14,154 bases of DNA from an uncultured Butyricicoccus sp. (GTDB taxonomy: Bacteria; Bacillota; Clostridia; Oscillospirales; Butyricicoccaceae). The stretch is from assembly GCA_959018045.1 (NCBI GenBank), contig CAUEJN010000023.1, positions 1-14,154 of the forward strand, in the 5' to 3' direction. The position numbers and the translations under genes are program-made. This document shows positions 1 to 5,969 of this stretch, one piece after another; position 1 is the first letter of the stretch; every line of letters begins with the position of its first letter. Under the pieces are notes generated by a model, which saw only the letters and a program-made list of their open reading frames with translations, did no database searches and was not told the DNA's origin.

Positions 1-3
1 AGT

Positions 4-36
4 GTGTGGGACTGGTCCCACACCCTCTCTTTTTTG
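4..36 (+). terminator. Rho-independent terminator facing into the window from the left edge
   Basis: A 9-bp inverted repeat (GTGTGGGAC at 4-12, GTCCCACAC at 15-23) is followed on the plus strand by a pyrimidine run ending in six or seven T (25-35). The 2-nt loop is too tight, so the innermost pair is probably open. The T-rich tail is only on the plus-strand side. I infer that it ends a rightward gene outside the window that converges on the glyoxalase gene. Confidence 0.5.
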
Positions 37-40
37 ACGC

Positions 41-72
41 AAAAAAATAAAACCTGCCGAAAAGGCAGGTTT
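41..72 (-). terminator. Rho-independent terminator of the VOC/glyoxalase gene
   Basis: A perfect 8-bp stem (AACCTGCC at 51-58, GGCAGGTT at 64-71) closes a 5-nt GAAAA/TTTTC loop. On the minus strand it is followed by a T-rich run (positions 50 to 41). It lies 10 nt past the stop codon of the glyoxalase gene. T residues also flank it on the plus strand (70-76), so it may work in both directions. Confidence 0.85.
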
Positions 73-81
73 TTTTCTGTC

Positions 82-507
82 TTACAGACGCTTGCTGCGT
101 GTGCTCTCGTTAAAATGCTCGATCAGCTCGACCATCTCGCCGCTCGGGCCCTTGAAGAAGATATTGCGCAGACCGCCGAACAGGTTGGGCAGCTCGATCG
201 GCTCTTCGGTGCAGAACTCACCCAGACCCATAACGCGCATCTCATTGACCACCAGCGGCAGGTTGGCAACCTCAACCGCAAAGTGCGGGATGACACCCTC
301 ACCCGCGGGCATCTTGCCGTCGCCCGGCTGAATGAGCTCGATCTCAAAGTTGGTCAGGGTCAGCATGGCCAGCTGATTGACGCCGATCGGCTTCTGTACG
401 CTGTCGCGCATGGTGCATTCTGCACCCAGAGTCTCATAAAACTTGATAGAACGCTCGATGTCAGGCGTATAGATCGCAATATGTGCCAGTCTCAGATAAC
501 TTCTCAT
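82..507 (-). CDS. VOC-superfamily metalloenzyme, lactoylglutathione lyase (glyoxalase I)-like
   Basis: This 141-residue protein has the duplicated beta-alpha-beta-beta-beta fold pattern of the vicinal oxygen chelate superfamily. The four metal ligands are visible with glyoxalase I spacing: H9 (LAHIAI), E57 (FEIELI), H75 (PHFAVEV) and E127 (GEMVELIEH). It is likely cytosolic and may isomerise a thiol adduct of methylglyoxal. VOC proteins also include epimerases and dioxygenases, so the substrate is inferred. Clostridia usually lack glutathione, so another thiol would be needed. The ATG at 507 fits the family start and follows a GAAGGGAAG ribosome binding site. It forms a one-gene unit with its own promoter (544-572) and terminator (41-72). 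A methylglyoxal synthase homologue lies about 4 kb upstream in a separate unit. Confidence 0.85.
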   Translation of the reverse strand: MRSYLRLAHIAIYTPDIERSIKFYETLGAECTMRDSVQKPIGVNQLAMLTLTNFEIELIQPGDGKMPAGEGVIPHFAVEVANLPLVVNEMRVMGLGEFCTEEPIELPNLFGGLRNIFFKGPSGEMVELIEHFNESTRSKRL

Positions 508-543
508 GTTAGGGACTTCCCTTCTTAATAATTCTCTTTCCCT

Positions 544-572
544 ATTTTACCACATGACCTTGCACTTGTAAA
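544..572 (-). promoter_or_regulatory. Sigma-A-type promoter of the VOC/glyoxalase gene
   Basis: On the minus strand a -35 TTTACA (572-567) and a -10 TAAAAT (549-544) are separated by 17 nt. Each differs from consensus at one base. The expected start is near 537, giving a leader of about 30 nt before the ATG at 507. The -35 box overlaps the weak hairpin behind the upstream MgtC/ACT gene. Confidence 0.65.
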
Positions 573-589
573 AGCAAAATGCAGCTTTT
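570..589 (-). terminator. Weak hairpin behind the MgtC/ACT reading frame
   Basis: A 6-bp inverted repeat (AAAAGC at 570-575, GCTTTT at 584-589) lies 5 nt past the TGA at 594-596. Its stem contains few G-C pairs and the T run on the minus strand is mostly inside the stem, so termination is probably partial. On the plus strand a longer T run follows. Confidence 0.3.
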
Positions 590-593
590 TTTC

Positions 594-824
594 TCAATAT
601 TCAACCGCCTGAATGGCCGGAAATTCTTCCATCATATTCATCAAATCGCCCGCGTCAAAATGCAGCGGCAGACGAATCTGCAAATCCATCGACACATTGC
701 CGTTGCCTTCCTTTTTGGCCTTGATGTTCATAATCTCAACGTTGTACATCCGCAGTCTGCTGCGCAGCTCGGTCATCGCGCCCGGCTCGTCGCGCATGAC
801 GATGTGGAAGCACTCAGCCGACAC
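594..824 (-). CDS. C-terminal ACT-like domain of the MgtC protein, displaced into the -1 frame
   Basis: This 76-codon frame (GTG at 824) encodes a compact soluble domain that reads like the ACT-like C-terminal domain of MgtC/SapB-family proteins. It opens with AECFHIVMRDEPGAMTEL, then a helix, then the strand VEIMNIKAKK, and ends EFPAIQAVEY. Nothing resembling a ribosome binding site precedes the GTG; the upstream bases are an A/T run. Independent translation is therefore unlikely. The frame stays open upstream past the T TTA AAA heptamer at 836-830. A -1 shift there joins it to the membrane domain (ILK, then NAVSAECF) to give about 230 residues, a normal length for the family. It is best read as the second half of one gene, produced by frameshifting or left over from a one-base deletion. 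Confidence 0.7.
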   Translation of the reverse strand: MSAECFHIVMRDEPGAMTELRSRLRMYNVEIMNIKAKKEGNGNVSMDLQIRLPLHFDAGDLMNMMEEFPAIQAVEY

Positions 825-1285
825 CGCATTTTTAAAATGGGAGAATCGCGATGGATGAACGCCTGCACCAGGAAAATCGCCACCGTTCCGGCGATACCTA
901 TGACATACAGTCCACCGCCGATGGCCATACCACAGCCTGCCGTGCCCCAGATGCCAGCCGCGGTGGCCAGTCCGGTGACCGTCGACTGGTTGCGGCGGAA
1001 AATCATGCCTGCACCCAGAAAACTGACGCCCGATACAATGCCCGCTGCGACACGCGAAGGGTCGAGCTTGACTGTCTCACTGACCACGTCGAAATACGCA
1101 TACTTGGACACGATCATCATAAGCGCCGAGGCGATGGCAACGATAAAGTGTGTGCGCAGACCGGCTGATTTGAGTCGGTTGAGTCGTTCGTAGCCGATGG
1201 CCGCGCCGCATGCGCCTGCCAACGCCAGGCGGAACAAAAATTCCAGGTTCAGTCTCCAATCAATCGCTGTAATCATAATAATCAT
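773..1285 (-). CDS. mgtC: MgtC/SapB-family inner-membrane protein (N-terminal membrane domain)
   Basis: The zero-frame product is 170 residues. It carries the MgtC family hallmarks: FLFRLALAGACGAAIGYER, then SAGLRTH, then a DPSRVAAGIVSGVSFLGAG segment, then TGLATAAGIWGTAGCG. These make about four to five hydrophobic helices, ending near residue 143. The start is ATG at 1285 because GAAGGGAG lies 5 nt upstream and homology begins there; an in-frame ATG at 1369 would sit upstream of the predicted transcript start. MgtC proteins are linked to magnesium limitation, membrane potential and stress, but the role here is inferred. After K152 the zero frame runs into 18 arginine- and serine-rich residues unlike the family and stops. 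The expected ACT-like domain continues in the -1 frame at 594-824. A dedicated promoter lies at 1334-1362. Confidence 0.85.
   Translation of the reverse strand: MIIMITAIDWRLNLEFLFRLALAGACGAAIGYERLNRLKSAGLRTHFIVAIASALMMIVSKYAYFDVVSETVKLDPSRVAAGIVSGVSFLGAGMIFRRNQSTVTGLATAAGIWGTAGCGMAIGGGLYVIGIAGTVAIFLVQAFIHRDSPILKMRCRLSASTSSCATSRAR
830..836 (-). other. Candidate -1 ribosomal frameshift site (T TTA AAA) in mgtC
   Basis: In the zero frame the codons read ATT TTA AAA ATG. The heptamer T TTA AAA fits the X XXY YYZ rule for tandem -1 slippage. After slipping, the next codons are AAT GCG GTG, exactly the frame of the ACT-like domain. A possible 6-bp stem (821-816 with 787-782) begins 8 nt downstream. 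A second possible stem (799-792 with 781-773, one bulge) follows. Both were found by eye and not folded. The same A5 run could equally be a one-base deletion or a base-calling error from A6. Confidence 0.45.
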
Positions 1286-1333
1286 GCACGCTCCCTTCCG
1301 TGATACAAGGCCGCGTCCGCAGTCTATTGTAAT

Positions 1334-1362
1334 ATTATAGTAAAATCTATGTAATATATCAA
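1334..1362 (-). promoter_or_regulatory. Near-consensus sigma-A promoter of mgtC
   Basis: The -35 TTGATA (1362-1357) and the -10 TATAAT (1339-1334) are separated by exactly 17 nt, in a strongly AT-rich stretch. The start is expected near 1327, leaving a leader of about 40 nt before the ATG at 1285. That is too short for a magnesium-sensing leader such as those known upstream of mgtA or mgtC in enterobacteria. Confidence 0.85.
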
Positions 1363-1399
1363 TGCACAAATTTTACAATTGGAGGGACTCGTCCACAAC

Positions 1400-1436
1400 A
1401 AAAAAACGCACGCCGGACGGACTCCAGCGTGCGTTT
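1400..1436 (-). terminator. Rho-independent terminator of hisS-aspS
   Basis: A perfect 10-bp stem (AAACGCACGC at 1404-1413, GCGTGCGTTT at 1427-1436) with a 13-nt loop lies 14 nt past the aspS stop. On the minus strand it is followed by a run of T (1406-1400). It separates the synthetase unit from the mgtC promoter. Confidence 0.9.
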
Positions 1437-1450
1437 GTGATTATTTAGCT

Positions 1451-3235
1451 TTATGCTTCGTCGTCTTCGTGACGAACGATTGCGATGGACAGCTCGTCGA
1501 GCTGCTTCTGCTCAACCGTGCCAGGTGCATCCATCATCAGATCCTGTGCGTTCTTGTTCATCGGGAACGGAATGATCTCACGGATGGACTCCTCGCCAGC
1601 CAGCAGCATGACCATACGGTCAACACCGGGTGCGATACCTGCATGCGGAGGTGCACCGTAGCAGAATGCGTTGTACATTGCCGGGAACTTCGCCTTAACA
1701 GCGTCCTCACCCAGACGTACCAGCTCAAATGCCTTGACCATAATCTCGGGGTCATGGTTACGAACCGCACCAGACGACAGCTCGACACCGTTGCAGACCA
1801 GATCGTACTGGAATGCAGTGATGGTCAGCGGGTCGACCTCGCCAGCGTGTGCCTTGTCCAGAATCTCTGCACCGCCGTTGGGCATAGAGAACGGGTTGTG
1901 GCAGAACTCCAGCTCGCCGGACTCCTCGCCGATCTCGTACATCGGGAAGTCAACGATCCAGCAGAACTCATAGCGTTCGGTATCCATGTGGTTCGGGCAC
2001 ATTGCACCCAGCTTGCTGCGCAGAACGCCAGCGGTCTTCTGGGCAACGCCCTTCTTGCCAGCGGTCAGGCCGACAAAGGTGTTCGGCTTGAGGTCGAGTG
2101 CTGCGATGATGGCATCCTTCTTGTCCTGCAGGAACTTTGCGATGCCGCCGGCAATCTCGCCCTTCTCGTCGAGCTTGAACCAGTAAGCCTTATTGCCCGA
2201 CTGTACCTCAACATCTGCGCACAGCTTGTCGATCTGCTTGCGGGTTGCGGTGAAGTCGGTGACCGGAATAGCCTTGACGACATTGCCCTCGAACGGGCCG
2301 AAGCCACAGTCACCGATCAGCTCGGTCACGTCGGTCACGGTCAGGTCGATACGCAGGTCAGGCTTATCCGAGCCGTAGGTCTCCATCGCCTCGGTGAACG
2401 GAATGCGCTTGAACGGTGCGCTCGATGCAACGTTGTACTTACCGTACTTTGCAAAGATCGGCGGCAGAACGTCCTCCAGAACGGCGAATACGTCGTCCTG
2501 GTTTGCAAATGCCATCTCCATATCCAGCTGGTAGAACTCACCGGGCGAACGGTCGCCGCGCGCGTCCTCGTCGCGGAAGCAGGGAGCGATCTGGAAGTAA
2601 CGGTCAAAGCCCGATGCCATGAGCAGCTGCTTGAACTGCTGCGGTGCCTGCGGCAGCGCGTAGAACTTGCCCGGATGCTTACGGGAGGGTACCAGGTAGT
2701 CACGTGCGCCCTCAGGAGAGGAAGCGGTCAGAATCGGGGTGGTGATCTCGAGGAAACCGTGCTCGGTCATCGCAGCGCGCAGAGCGGCGACGACGTTGCA
2801 GCGCAGCACGATGTTGTTCTTGACCTCCGGATTGCGCAGGTCGAGGTAACGGTACTTCAGACGCAGGGTCTCATCGGCCTCGCGGCTGCGGCCAACCTGG
2901 AAGGGCAGCTCATTGTAACGGCAGCGGCCGAGAACTTCGATCTTGGTCGGAACGACCTCGATGTCACCGGTTGCCATCTTGGGGTTCTTGCTGTCGCGCT
3001 CGCGCACAACGCCCTCAACCGAAATGGTGGATTCCTTATTGAGTCCCTTGATGGATGCCAGCATCTCCTCGGTCTCAAGAACGACCTGAGTGGTGCCGTA
3101 GAAGTCGCGCAGGATGACAAACGCCAGGCTGCTGCCGACCTCACGCACGTTCTCCATCCAGCCGACGATCTTTACCGTCTGGCCGACATGCTCCATACGA
3201 AGGTCGTTGCAGGTGTGGGTTCGAGACTGAAACAT
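1451..3235 (-). CDS. aspS: Aspartyl-tRNA synthetase (class II)
   Basis: This 594-residue protein charges tRNA-Asp. An OB-fold anticodon-binding domain fills about residues 1-110 (RTHTCNDLR, then VKIVGWMENVREVG). Class II motif 1 follows (FLEITTPILTASSPEGARDY), then motif 2 around R221 (FRDEDARGDRSPGEFYQLD), the YGSDKPDLR signature, a bacterial GAD-type insertion, and motif 3 around R540 (GIAPGVDRMVMLL). Length and insertion are those of bacterial AspRS. Several motifs (GEFYQLDME, HNPFSMPNGG, SSGAVRNHDPE, FPMNKNAQDLM) recall the alphaproteobacterial subfamily more than the Bacillus or E. coli enzymes. Whether it also charges tRNA-Asn cannot be told from one sequence. The ATG at 3235 follows an AAAGGAAA ribosome binding site. 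The gene starts 30 nt past hisS, so the two are almost certainly cotranscribed. Confidence 0.97.
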   Translation of the reverse strand: MFQSRTHTCNDLRMEHVGQTVKIVGWMENVREVGSSLAFVILRDFYGTTQVVLETEEMLASIKGLNKESTISVEGVVRERDSKNPKMATGDIEVVPTKIEVLGRCRYNELPFQVGRSREADETLRLKYRYLDLRNPEVKNNIVLRCNVVAALRAAMTEHGFLEITTPILTASSPEGARDYLVPSRKHPGKFYALPQAPQQFKQLLMASGFDRYFQIAPCFRDEDARGDRSPGEFYQLDMEMAFANQDDVFAVLEDVLPPIFAKYGKYNVASSAPFKRIPFTEAMETYGSDKPDLRIDLTVTDVTELIGDCGFGPFEGNVVKAIPVTDFTATRKQIDKLCADVEVQSGNKAYWFKLDEKGEIAGGIAKFLQDKKDAIIAALDLKPNTFVGLTAGKKGVAQKTAGVLRSKLGAMCPNHMDTERYEFCWIVDFPMYEIGEESGELEFCHNPFSMPNGGAEILDKAHAGEVDPLTITAFQYDLVCNGVELSSGAVRNHDPEIMVKAFELVRLGEDAVKAKFPAMYNAFCYGAPPHAGIAPGVDRMVMLLAGEESIREIIPFPMNKNAQDLMMDAPGTVEQKQLDELSIAIVRHEDDEA

Positions 3236-3265
3236 AATACACTTTCCTTTACATTGAAATTCGTC

Positions 3266-4624
3266 TTATCGATCCAGAATGACCGTACCGGCCGCACGTG
3301 CGGCAAGGCCGTCACGAATGCGCGCAAGCGCCTCGTCAAAGCCGGTGTTGGTCTGTTCGCCGGTCGCGAGCTCCTTGAGTGCGACGACGTTATTTTTGAT
3401 CTCGTCCTCGCCCATAAAGATAACATAGGGGATGGCGAGCTTATCCGCGTAGGTGATCTTTGCCTTGAACTTCTTCTTTTCGCAGTGCAGCTGGACGCGG
3501 ATGCCGTTGTCACGCAGACGGGTTGCCAGCTCGATAGCCGGGCTGACCTCGTCGGTCATGGGCAGGATCATCACGTCGGCGGGAGATGCCGGCGGGTTCT
3601 GATTGAGGTAATCCTTGTCCTGCAGGACGAAGAACAGGCGAGTCAGGCCGATGGAGATGCCCACGCCGGGCAGCTTCTTATCGGTGTAGTACTCGGCCAG
3701 GTTGTCGTAGCGGCCGCCCGAGCAGATCGAACCGATTTCCGGGTGATCGAGCATGGTGGTCTCGTAAACCGTGCCGGTGTAGTAGTCCAGACCGCGTGCG
3801 ATGGTCAGGTCGATCTCAAAGTGATCGGCCGGAACGCCGAAGCCTTCCATGTAGGTCGCAACCGTGGTCAGTTCAGAGATACCCTGATCGAGCGTCTCGT
3901 TCTTGCCCTCGTAGCCCTTGAGTGCTTCCAGAATGCCCTGGGTACCACCCTCGATGGTGATGAACTTGAGAATCTCGTCTGCCTGCTCGCTGGTTGCGCC
4001 GCAGTCCTCGGTCAGGATCTCGCGTACCTTGTCCGGGCCGATCTTCTCGAGCTTATCAATCGTGCGCATAACGTCGCTCGCCTTGTCGGACAGGCCGAGC
4101 ATAGCGAAGAAACCGCTCAGCACCTTACGGTTGTTGATGCGGATCTTAAAGCGCTTGAGACCCAGACGGGAGAAGGTCTTATAGATGATAGACGGGATCT
4201 CGGCCTCGTTGATGATGTCGAGCTGACCGTCGCCGATGATATCAATATCCGCCTGATAGAACTCGCGGAAACGGCCGCGCTGGGCGCGCTCGCCGCGGTA
4301 AACCTTGCCGATCTGATAGCGACGGAACGGGAAGGTCAGCTGTCCGTAGTTGAGTGCTACGTACTTTGCCAGCGGAACGGTCAGGTCGAAGCGCATGGAC
4401 AGGTCGGTATCGCCCTTCTGGAAGCGGTAGATCTGCTTTTCGGTCTCGCCGCCGCCCTTGGCAAGCAGGACTTCGGACGCTTCAAGCACCGGGGTATCAA
4501 GCGGATAGAAGCCGTAAAGCGCGTAGGTCTCGCGCAGGGTCTGCATGATGCGTTCCATCTGCTCCTGAGCCGCCGGCAGAAGCTCCATAAAGCCGGACAG
4601 TGTTCTGGGTTTAATTTTTTCCAT
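3266..4624 (-). CDS. hisS: Histidyl-tRNA synthetase (class II)
   Basis: This 452-residue enzyme attaches histidine to tRNA-His. Motif 1 lies at about residues 10-50. Motif 2 is at 110-124 (RGERAQRGRFREFYQ). The histidine motif RGLDYYTG is at 277-284. Motif 3 includes GVGISIGLTRL, and a C-terminal anticodon-binding domain begins near DVMILPM. The form differs from Bacillus HisRS, which has RYERPQTGRYRQFYQ and GIGFAMSIERL, so this is a separate subfamily. The start is ATG at 4624 (MEKIKPRTLSGF), where homology begins. The ribosome binding site AGAAGGAG (4645-4638) is 13 nt away, which is long. An in-frame ATG at 4699 would put 25 unrelated residues in front and lies inside a terminator hairpin. 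It is the first gene of hisS-aspS. Confidence 0.96.
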   Translation of the reverse strand: MEKIKPRTLSGFMELLPAAQEQMERIMQTLRETYALYGFYPLDTPVLEASEVLLAKGGGETEKQIYRFQKGDTDLSMRFDLTVPLAKYVALNYGQLTFPFRRYQIGKVYRGERAQRGRFREFYQADIDIIGDGQLDIINEAEIPSIIYKTFSRLGLKRFKIRINNRKVLSGFFAMLGLSDKASDVMRTIDKLEKIGPDKVREILTEDCGATSEQADEILKFITIEGGTQGILEALKGYEGKNETLDQGISELTTVATYMEGFGVPADHFEIDLTIARGLDYYTGTVYETTMLDHPEIGSICSGGRYDNLAEYYTDKKLPGVGISIGLTRLFFVLQDKDYLNQNPPASPADVMILPMTDEVSPAIELATRLRDNGIRVQLHCEKKKFKAKITYADKLAIPYVIFMGEDEIKNNVVALKELATGEQTNTGFDEALARIRDGLAARAAGTVILDR

Positions 4625-4637
4625 CTGTACGAAAAAA

Positions 4638-4645
4638 CTCCTTCT
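4638..4645 (-). promoter_or_regulatory. Ribosome binding site that decides the hisS start
   Basis: AGAAGGAG lies 13 nt upstream of the ATG at 4624. No start codon sits at the usual 5-9 nt spacing, so this ATG is chosen because family homology begins there. The long spacing suggests moderate initiation. Confidence 0.6.
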
Positions 4646-4652
4646 GACTATC

Positions 4653-4680
4653 ATTTTACCCACTGTTGGAACATGCAAAA
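4653..4680 (-). promoter_or_regulatory. Weak candidate promoter of hisS-aspS
   Basis: The -10 TAAAAT (4658-4653) is good. The best -35 in reach is TTTTGC (4680-4675) with a 16-nt spacer, which is poor and touches the preceding hairpin. The start would fall near 4646, directly against the ribosome binding site. Read-through from minD-mgsA is an alternative source of transcript. Confidence 0.3.
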
Positions 4681-4699
4681 TGCCGCAGGGACGCGGCAT
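4680..4699 (-). terminator. Second hairpin of a tandem terminator behind mgsA
   Basis: A perfect 7-bp stem (ATGCCGC at 4680-4686, GCGGCAT at 4693-4699) closes a 6-nt loop. On the minus strand it starts directly after the T run of the first hairpin and is followed by TTT. It could serve as a back-up terminator. Confidence 0.45.
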
Positions 4700-4751
4700 A
4701 AAAAGAGGCGCACCCGAACCCGCCGGGGCGGGCGGGTACGCCGGATGTGCG
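4700..4751 (-). terminator. Rho-independent terminator of minD-mgsA
   Basis: A GC-rich inner stem of 7 bp (4731-4737 with 4718-4724, 6-nt loop) is extended by a 5-bp outer stem (4747-4751 with 4709-4713) across an internal loop. On the minus strand it is followed by TCTTTTT (to 4700). It begins 7 nt after the mgsA stop codon. Confidence 0.75.
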
Positions 4752-4757
4752 TTTGAA

Positions 4758-5165
4758 TCAGCGGGACTTGGGATTTACAATATTTCTCCAATCCAGATCG
4801 CCGCGATCCAGACCGAGAATGAGCATTTCTGCGGTTGCCGCGTTGGTTGCGATCGGAATGTTATGCATGTCGCACAGGCGCGCGAGCACATGGATGTCGG
4901 GCTCATACTGGCTGTTGGACATGGGATCACGGAAGAACAGGACGAGGTCAATCTCGTTGTACGAGACGCGGGCAGAAATCTGCTCCTCACCGCCCTGCAT
5001 ACCCGGGAGATATCGTTCAATTTTGAGACCGGTTGCCTCTGATACGAGTTTGCCCGTGGTACCGGTCGCGCACAGGTTGTGCTTTGCGAGGATGCCGCAG
5101 TATGCCATGCAGAACTGCACCATGAGCTCTTTCTTTCGATCGTGTGCGATCAAAGCGATATTCAT
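4758..5165 (-). CDS. mgsA: Methylglyoxal synthase homologue with altered active-site residues
   Basis: This 135-residue protein aligns along its length with methylglyoxal synthase, which converts dihydroxyacetone phosphate to methylglyoxal and phosphate. It keeps IALIAHDRKK (H8, D9, K12), the phosphate loop ATGTTGKL (33-40), FFRDP (D80), EPD (D90) and IPIATN. Two catalytic positions differ from E. coli MgsA: the general base Asp71 is E60 (GGEEQ instead of GGDQQ), and His98 is Y87 (SQYEPD instead of PHDPD). Activity is therefore uncertain. The start is ATG at 5165, matching the Bacillus start, with AAAGGAGA about 11 nt upstream. An ATG at 5192 would add nine residues. The gene follows minD by about 30 nt in one unit and is closed by a tandem terminator. 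Confidence 0.88.
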   Translation of the reverse strand: MNIALIAHDRKKELMVQFCMAYCGILAKHNLCATGTTGKLVSEATGLKIERYLPGMQGGEEQISARVSYNEIDLVLFFRDPMSNSQYEPDIHVLARLCDMHNIPIATNAATAEMLILGLDRGDLDWRNIVNPKSR

Positions 5166-5195
5166 AACTCTATTGGTCTCCTTTCTAGTCATACC

Positions 5196-5936
5196 TTACA
5201 GCCGCATCAGCGGCAGGCGCTCTCCTTCCAGGCGGCGCGCAATGTTGCGGTAGGCCTGGGCTGCGCCCGATTTTTTATAGCTTACAACACTCTTTCCGCT
5301 GCCGGCGCAGGCAATCACGTCCTCATCCTCGGGGATGATTCCGAGCAGCTGCAAACCGGAAGTGTCGATTGCATCGTCAATGTTAGCGGCGACGCCGTAG
5401 CGCACCAGGCGTGGACGCACGCGGTTGACGACCAGACGAATGCGCATGATGCACTCGTCCTCCATCCGTCTGGCGACACGCTCTGCGCCGCGGATGGAAG
5501 CAGGATCGGGCATGGTCACGACAATGCCCTGGGTCGCGATCTGTGCATAGAGCGACAGCTCGGCGGGCAGTCCTGCCGGCCCGTCAATGATGACGTAGTC
5601 GTAACCGTCCTGCTCGGTTTGCTCGGCCAGACTGCGCATTTGGGACGCGGTCAGGTCGGGAAGATCGGCGGGTGCGGTCAGCAGGTACAGACCGTCGGTC
5701 GTCGGATGGGCGGCTGCCGCGCGGGACAGCGGCACCGTACCGCGTGCCACATCGGCAAACGTGAATACGGCCAGTTCGCTCATGCCGAGCACCAGATCGA
5801 GATTGCGCAGACCACAGTCGCCGTCCACAACCAGCACCTTTTTCCCAAGTCCTGCCAGCACGGTTCCGACCGCAGCTGTCAGAGAGGTTTTTCCTGTGCC
5901 GCCCTTACCGGACGCAACCAAAATGATCTTGCGCAT
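5196..5936 (-). CDS. minD: MinD/ParA-type ATPase, probable septum-site determining protein
   Basis: This is a 246-residue deviant Walker ATPase. The Walker A loop GKGGTGKT is at residues 10-17 with the signature lysine K11. A MinD-like switch region follows (VVDGDCGLRNLDL, D38 and D40), and switch II is IIDGPAGLP. MinD dimers bind the membrane through a C-terminal amphipathic helix and help place the division septum. The last residues (NIARRLEGERLPLMRL) are basic and hydrophobic in alternation and could serve this role. GLRNLDL favours MinD over chromosomal ParA. No minC or minE is adjacent, so the partner proteins are unknown. The start is ATG at 5936 because GGAGG lies just upstream. It has its own near-consensus promoter and is followed by mgsA. 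Confidence 0.85.
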   Translation of the reverse strand: MRKIILVASGKGGTGKTSLTAAVGTVLAGLGKKVLVVDGDCGLRNLDLVLGMSELAVFTFADVARGTVPLSRAAAAHPTTDGLYLLTAPADLPDLTASQMRSLAEQTEQDGYDYVIIDGPAGLPAELSLYAQIATQGIVVTMPDPASIRGAERVARRMEDECIMRIRLVVNRVRPRLVRYGVAANIDDAIDTSGLQLLGIIPEDEDVIACAGSGKSVVSYKKSGAAQAYRNIARRLEGERLPLMRL

Positions 5937-5969
5937 ACTTCCTCCGAATGATTTCACACCTTACATTCA

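Noticed and set aside
773..821. H-type pseudoknot downstream of the mgtC slippery site
   Set aside because: The two possible stems (821-816 with 787-782, and 799-792 with 781-773) interleave, but no nucleotides remain to cross the first stem, so a pseudoknot is not sterically credible. At most one stem forms.
1286..1369. Longer N-terminus for MgtC from an ATG at 1369
   Set aside because: The ATG at 1369 lies upstream of the -35 box (1357-1362) and of the predicted transcript start near 1327, and family homology starts at the ATG at 1285 with a good ribosome binding site.
4625..4699. Longer HisRS from an ATG at 4699
   Set aside because: The extra 25 residues do not match the family and their codons run through a terminator hairpin.
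1379..4756. Plus-strand open frame of 1125 codons across the synthetase genes
   Set aside because: It lies antisense to aspS and hisS, which have full class II motifs. High GC and codon bias keep the antisense frame free of stops. The translation has no recognisable domain and no ribosome binding site.
5079..5951. Plus-strand open frame of 290 codons opposite minD
   Set aside because: It is antisense to a MinD ATPase with an intact Walker A motif, and shows no domain of its own.
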